Shown piece after piece: positions 5,581 through 7,346 of a DNA stretch of 7,346 nucleotides. The notes beneath the pieces are model-generated. The model worked only from the letters and a program-made list of their open reading frames with translations. It searched no databases and was not told the DNA's origin. The stretch lies in assembly GCA_023443925.1 (NCBI GenBank), contig JAEZSL010000138.1, positions 1 to 7,346 on the forward strand, given 5' to 3'. How positions within the stretch are numbered: the stretch's first letter is position 1; each line of letters opens with the position of its first letter. Both the position numbers and the translations under genes were made by a program. Origin of the DNA: Bacillota bacterium (lineage in GTDB: Bacteria > Bacillota_A > Clostridia > Lachnospirales > Lachnospiraceae).

Positions 5581-7346
5581 ACTATTGTTCTTAATAAAAG
5601 TACTGACCAGTTTCCGGAACAGATAATTTTGTTTGGTGTTCTGGCTCTTTCCTGCGATTACTTCCTCAATCAGGTACTGCTGGCTGTCAAATGTCTGATC
5701 TCCGTCAATTTCTTTTTTCCGGTAAATGCCGTCACTGCCCAGGAGTCTGGCTTTTACATTATCTTTAAACATAATTTCTAAAATATGTAATATCTGATCC
5801 CGGATATCGGTATCCAGGATAGGGCAGGCTATTTCCACTCTTCTCATGGTATTCCTGGTCATCATATCGGCAGAAGATATATAAACCCTTATGTCCTTAT
5901 CTCTGCCAAAACAGTAAATTCTGGAATGCTCCAGAAATCTTCCTACAATACTGGAAACCATTATATTATCCGTTTTCCCAGCAATTCCCGGCAGCAAACA
6001 GCAGATACCACGGATAAGAAGCTTTATCTCCACTCCTGCCTGGGATGCCTCCGACAGTTTGGCTATAATTTCTTTGTCCGTAAGGGAATTAGACTTTATA
6101 ATAATGCCGGAAGCCTCTCCCCGCCTAGCCTTTTCAATTTCACTGTCCATTAGTGCCATCATATTATTTTTAAAGGAATAAGGTGCAACCAGCAGGTTAT
6201 TATATTGACCCTTTAAATTCGATATGGACATATTCCGGAAGAATTCATTGGCCTCCAGACCGATATCCTGGTTGGCGGTAATTAAAGACAGGTCGGTATA
6301 AAGCTTTGCTGTTTTTTCATTATAATTACCGGTTCCTACCTGGGTTATATACAGGATTTTGTTTCTGTCCCTTCTGGTAATCAAACAGATCTTACTATGA
6401 ACCTTAAAGCCTTCAAAACCATAGATGACATTACAGCCGGCTTCTTCCAGACGTTCTGCCCATTCGATATTATTTTCTTCATCAAATCTTGCCTTTAGCT
6501 CTACAAGTACCGTTACTTCCTTGTTATTTTCTGCCGCTGTGCTTAAATAATCTATAATTCTTGAATTTCTGGATAACCGGTATATGGTGATTTTAATAGA
6601 AATTACATTGGGATCCTGAGAACTTTCCTTTAATAAATGCAAGAAAGGTTCCATTTGATGATACGGATAAAATAAAAGAATATCTTTTTTCCTGCATTGG
6701 CTTGTAATACTTTCGTTCTTATTTAGGAAAGCCGGATAATTTGGCTCAAATATCGGATAACTGAGTTGTTTTAGTAAAACTCCCGGAAGCTTTGATGACA
6801 ATTCAAACACATAATTCATAACCAGCGGTGATTCACTGGAAAAGATCTGCTCTTTGCCGATTTCAAGCTTGTCCAGTAAAAAACCCGTCAGAGCTTTGCT
6901 TAAATGTCCCTGTACTTCCAGACGGACCGGTGAAAGCCTTGCCCGTTTTTTCAGAACCTTTTTCATACGTTCCCTAAAGTCATAATCAACTTCAAAAATA
7001 TCATCATCCTCCGTACTGATATCCGCATTTCTGGTAACGGAAACAATGGCCGCGGATTCCACCTTATACATTCCAAAGATTTCCGGTGTATGTTCCAGCA
7101 CTATTTTTTCTGTCATAACATAACGGGTCTGGCTTCCGGATAATACCGCGAAACGGGACAGGGACTGGGATATGGGGATTAACCCAAATTTCGTATCTTC
7201 CCCCTGAAATACACAGACTATGTACAAAACCTTATTGATAAGATGTGGAAACGGATGGCGGGAATCAATGACCTGAGGTGAGAGGATTGGTAAGATATCA
7301 CTCTGGTAAAAACGGTCGATAAACTTTTTCTCTGATTTTTCAAGTT
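5578..7346 (-). CDS. ppk1: Polyphosphate kinase 1, N-terminus beyond window
   Basis: PPK1 reversibly transfers the gamma-phosphate of ATP to polyphosphate through a phosphohistidine intermediate. The frame is open from the window edge to TAA at 5580-5578 (588 residues visible), starting in the middle domain with FPHL and running through both C-terminal phospholipase-D-like halves. Residue = E. coli number minus 119 aligns the key sites without a gap: R256 (R375, in TIYR), R286 (R405, in KARFDE), catalytic H316 (H435, in KVHSK), Y349 (Y468), R445 (R564) and H473 (H592, in LEHSRIY). About 119 N-terminal residues are missing, so the full protein would be about 707 aa against 688 in E. coli. One oddity: residue 335, before the GTGNY motif, is Gln where E. 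coli has His454. The TTG at 7227 is only an internal codon; family similarity (ILPILSP, SRHPFP) continues upstream of it. No ppx is visible nearby. Confidence 0.95.
   Translation of the reverse strand, partial: LEKSEKKFIDRFYQSDILPILSPQVIDSRHPFPHLINKVLYIVCVFQGEDTKFGLIPISQSLSRFAVLSGSQTRYVMTEKIVLEHTPEIFGMYKVESAAIVSVTRNADISTEDDDIFEVDYDFRERMKKVLKKRARLSPVRLEVQGHLSKALTGFLLDKLEIGKEQIFSSESPLVMNYVFELSSKLPGVLLKQLSYPIFEPNYPAFLNKNESITSQCRKKDILLFYPYHQMEPFLHLLKESSQDPNVISIKITIYRLSRNSRIIDYLSTAAENNKEVTVLVELKARFDEENNIEWAERLEEAGCNVIYGFEGFKVHSKICLITRRDRNKILYITQVGTGNYNEKTAKLYTDLSLITANQDIGLEANEFFRNMSISNLKGQYNNLLVAPYSFKNNMMALMDSEIEKARRGEASGIIIKSNSLTDKEIIAKLSEASQAGVEIKLLIRGICCLLPGIAGKTDNIMVSSIVGRFLEHSRIYCFGRDKDIRVYISSADMMTRNTMRRVEIACPILDTDIRDQILHILEIMFKDNVKARLLGSDGIYRKKEIDGDQTFDSQQYLIEEVIAGKSQNTKQNYLFRKLVSTFIKNNS

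Noticed and set aside
5545..5781. Plus-strand frame of 78 codons across the ppk1 3' end
   Set aside because: Most of it is antisense to the conserved C-terminus of PPK1, with no ribosome site or recognisable product.
7225..7227. TTG as the start codon of the polyphosphate kinase
   Set aside because: The frame continues upstream without a stop to the window edge, and the 39 extra residues (with ILPILSP and SRHPFP) match the PPK1 middle domain, so the TTG is an internal Leu codon.

Overview
The window looks like part of a low-GC Firmicutes chromosome, most likely a clostridium of the Lachnospiraceae type. The reasons are A+T-rich spacers, purine-rich Shine-Dalgarno sites, U-tract intrinsic terminators, a GH94 sugar phosphorylase of the kind common in anaerobic polysaccharide degraders, and a c-di-GMP signalling operon. 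This assignment is inferred from style and gene content; no database was searched. All five protein genes lie on the minus strand, so transcription runs from high to low coordinates.

Layout in the direction of transcription. (1) 7346-5578: most of a polyphosphate kinase 1 gene (ppk1), cut by the window edge so that about 120 N-terminal residues are missing. Its frame ends in a hairpin plus U-tract (5513-5580). (2) 5577-5129: a 449-bp spacer without a convincing gene. It is full of inverted repeats, including a second terminator-like hairpin (5375-5404), a cluster of four hairpins (5407-5510) and a 21-bp-period direct repeat close to the next gene. (3) 5128-1502: a tightly overlapping three-gene operon. 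It encodes a membrane-bound hybrid histidine kinase (CHASE3-HAMP-HisKA-HATPase-REC-REC, 790 aa), a single-domain response regulator (124 aa) and a REC-GGDEF diguanylate cyclase (296 aa). (4) 1501-1151: a 351-bp spacer with the operon terminator (1325-1355) and a probable promoter for the next gene. (5) 1150-1: the first 383 residues of a GH94 glycoside phosphorylase, running off the window.

The three signalling genes form a self-contained circuit. The kinase should sense a signal through its extracytoplasmic CHASE3 domain and pass phosphate to its own two receivers, to the stand-alone receiver and/or to the receiver of the cyclase, thereby setting c-di-GMP output. The parts resemble the Caulobacter PleC/DivJ-DivK-PleD set, with the kinase, the DivK-like receiver and the PleD-like cyclase in one operon. 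No HPt domain is visible in the window.

Points most worth a second look: a Gln in PPK1 where E. coli has the second conserved histidine (His454); the structured spacer between ppk1 and the kinase, whose terminators point to the minus strand while its G-U pairing favours a plus-strand RNA; a possible 15-codon leader peptide in that spacer; and a promoter that appears to overlap the operon terminator.
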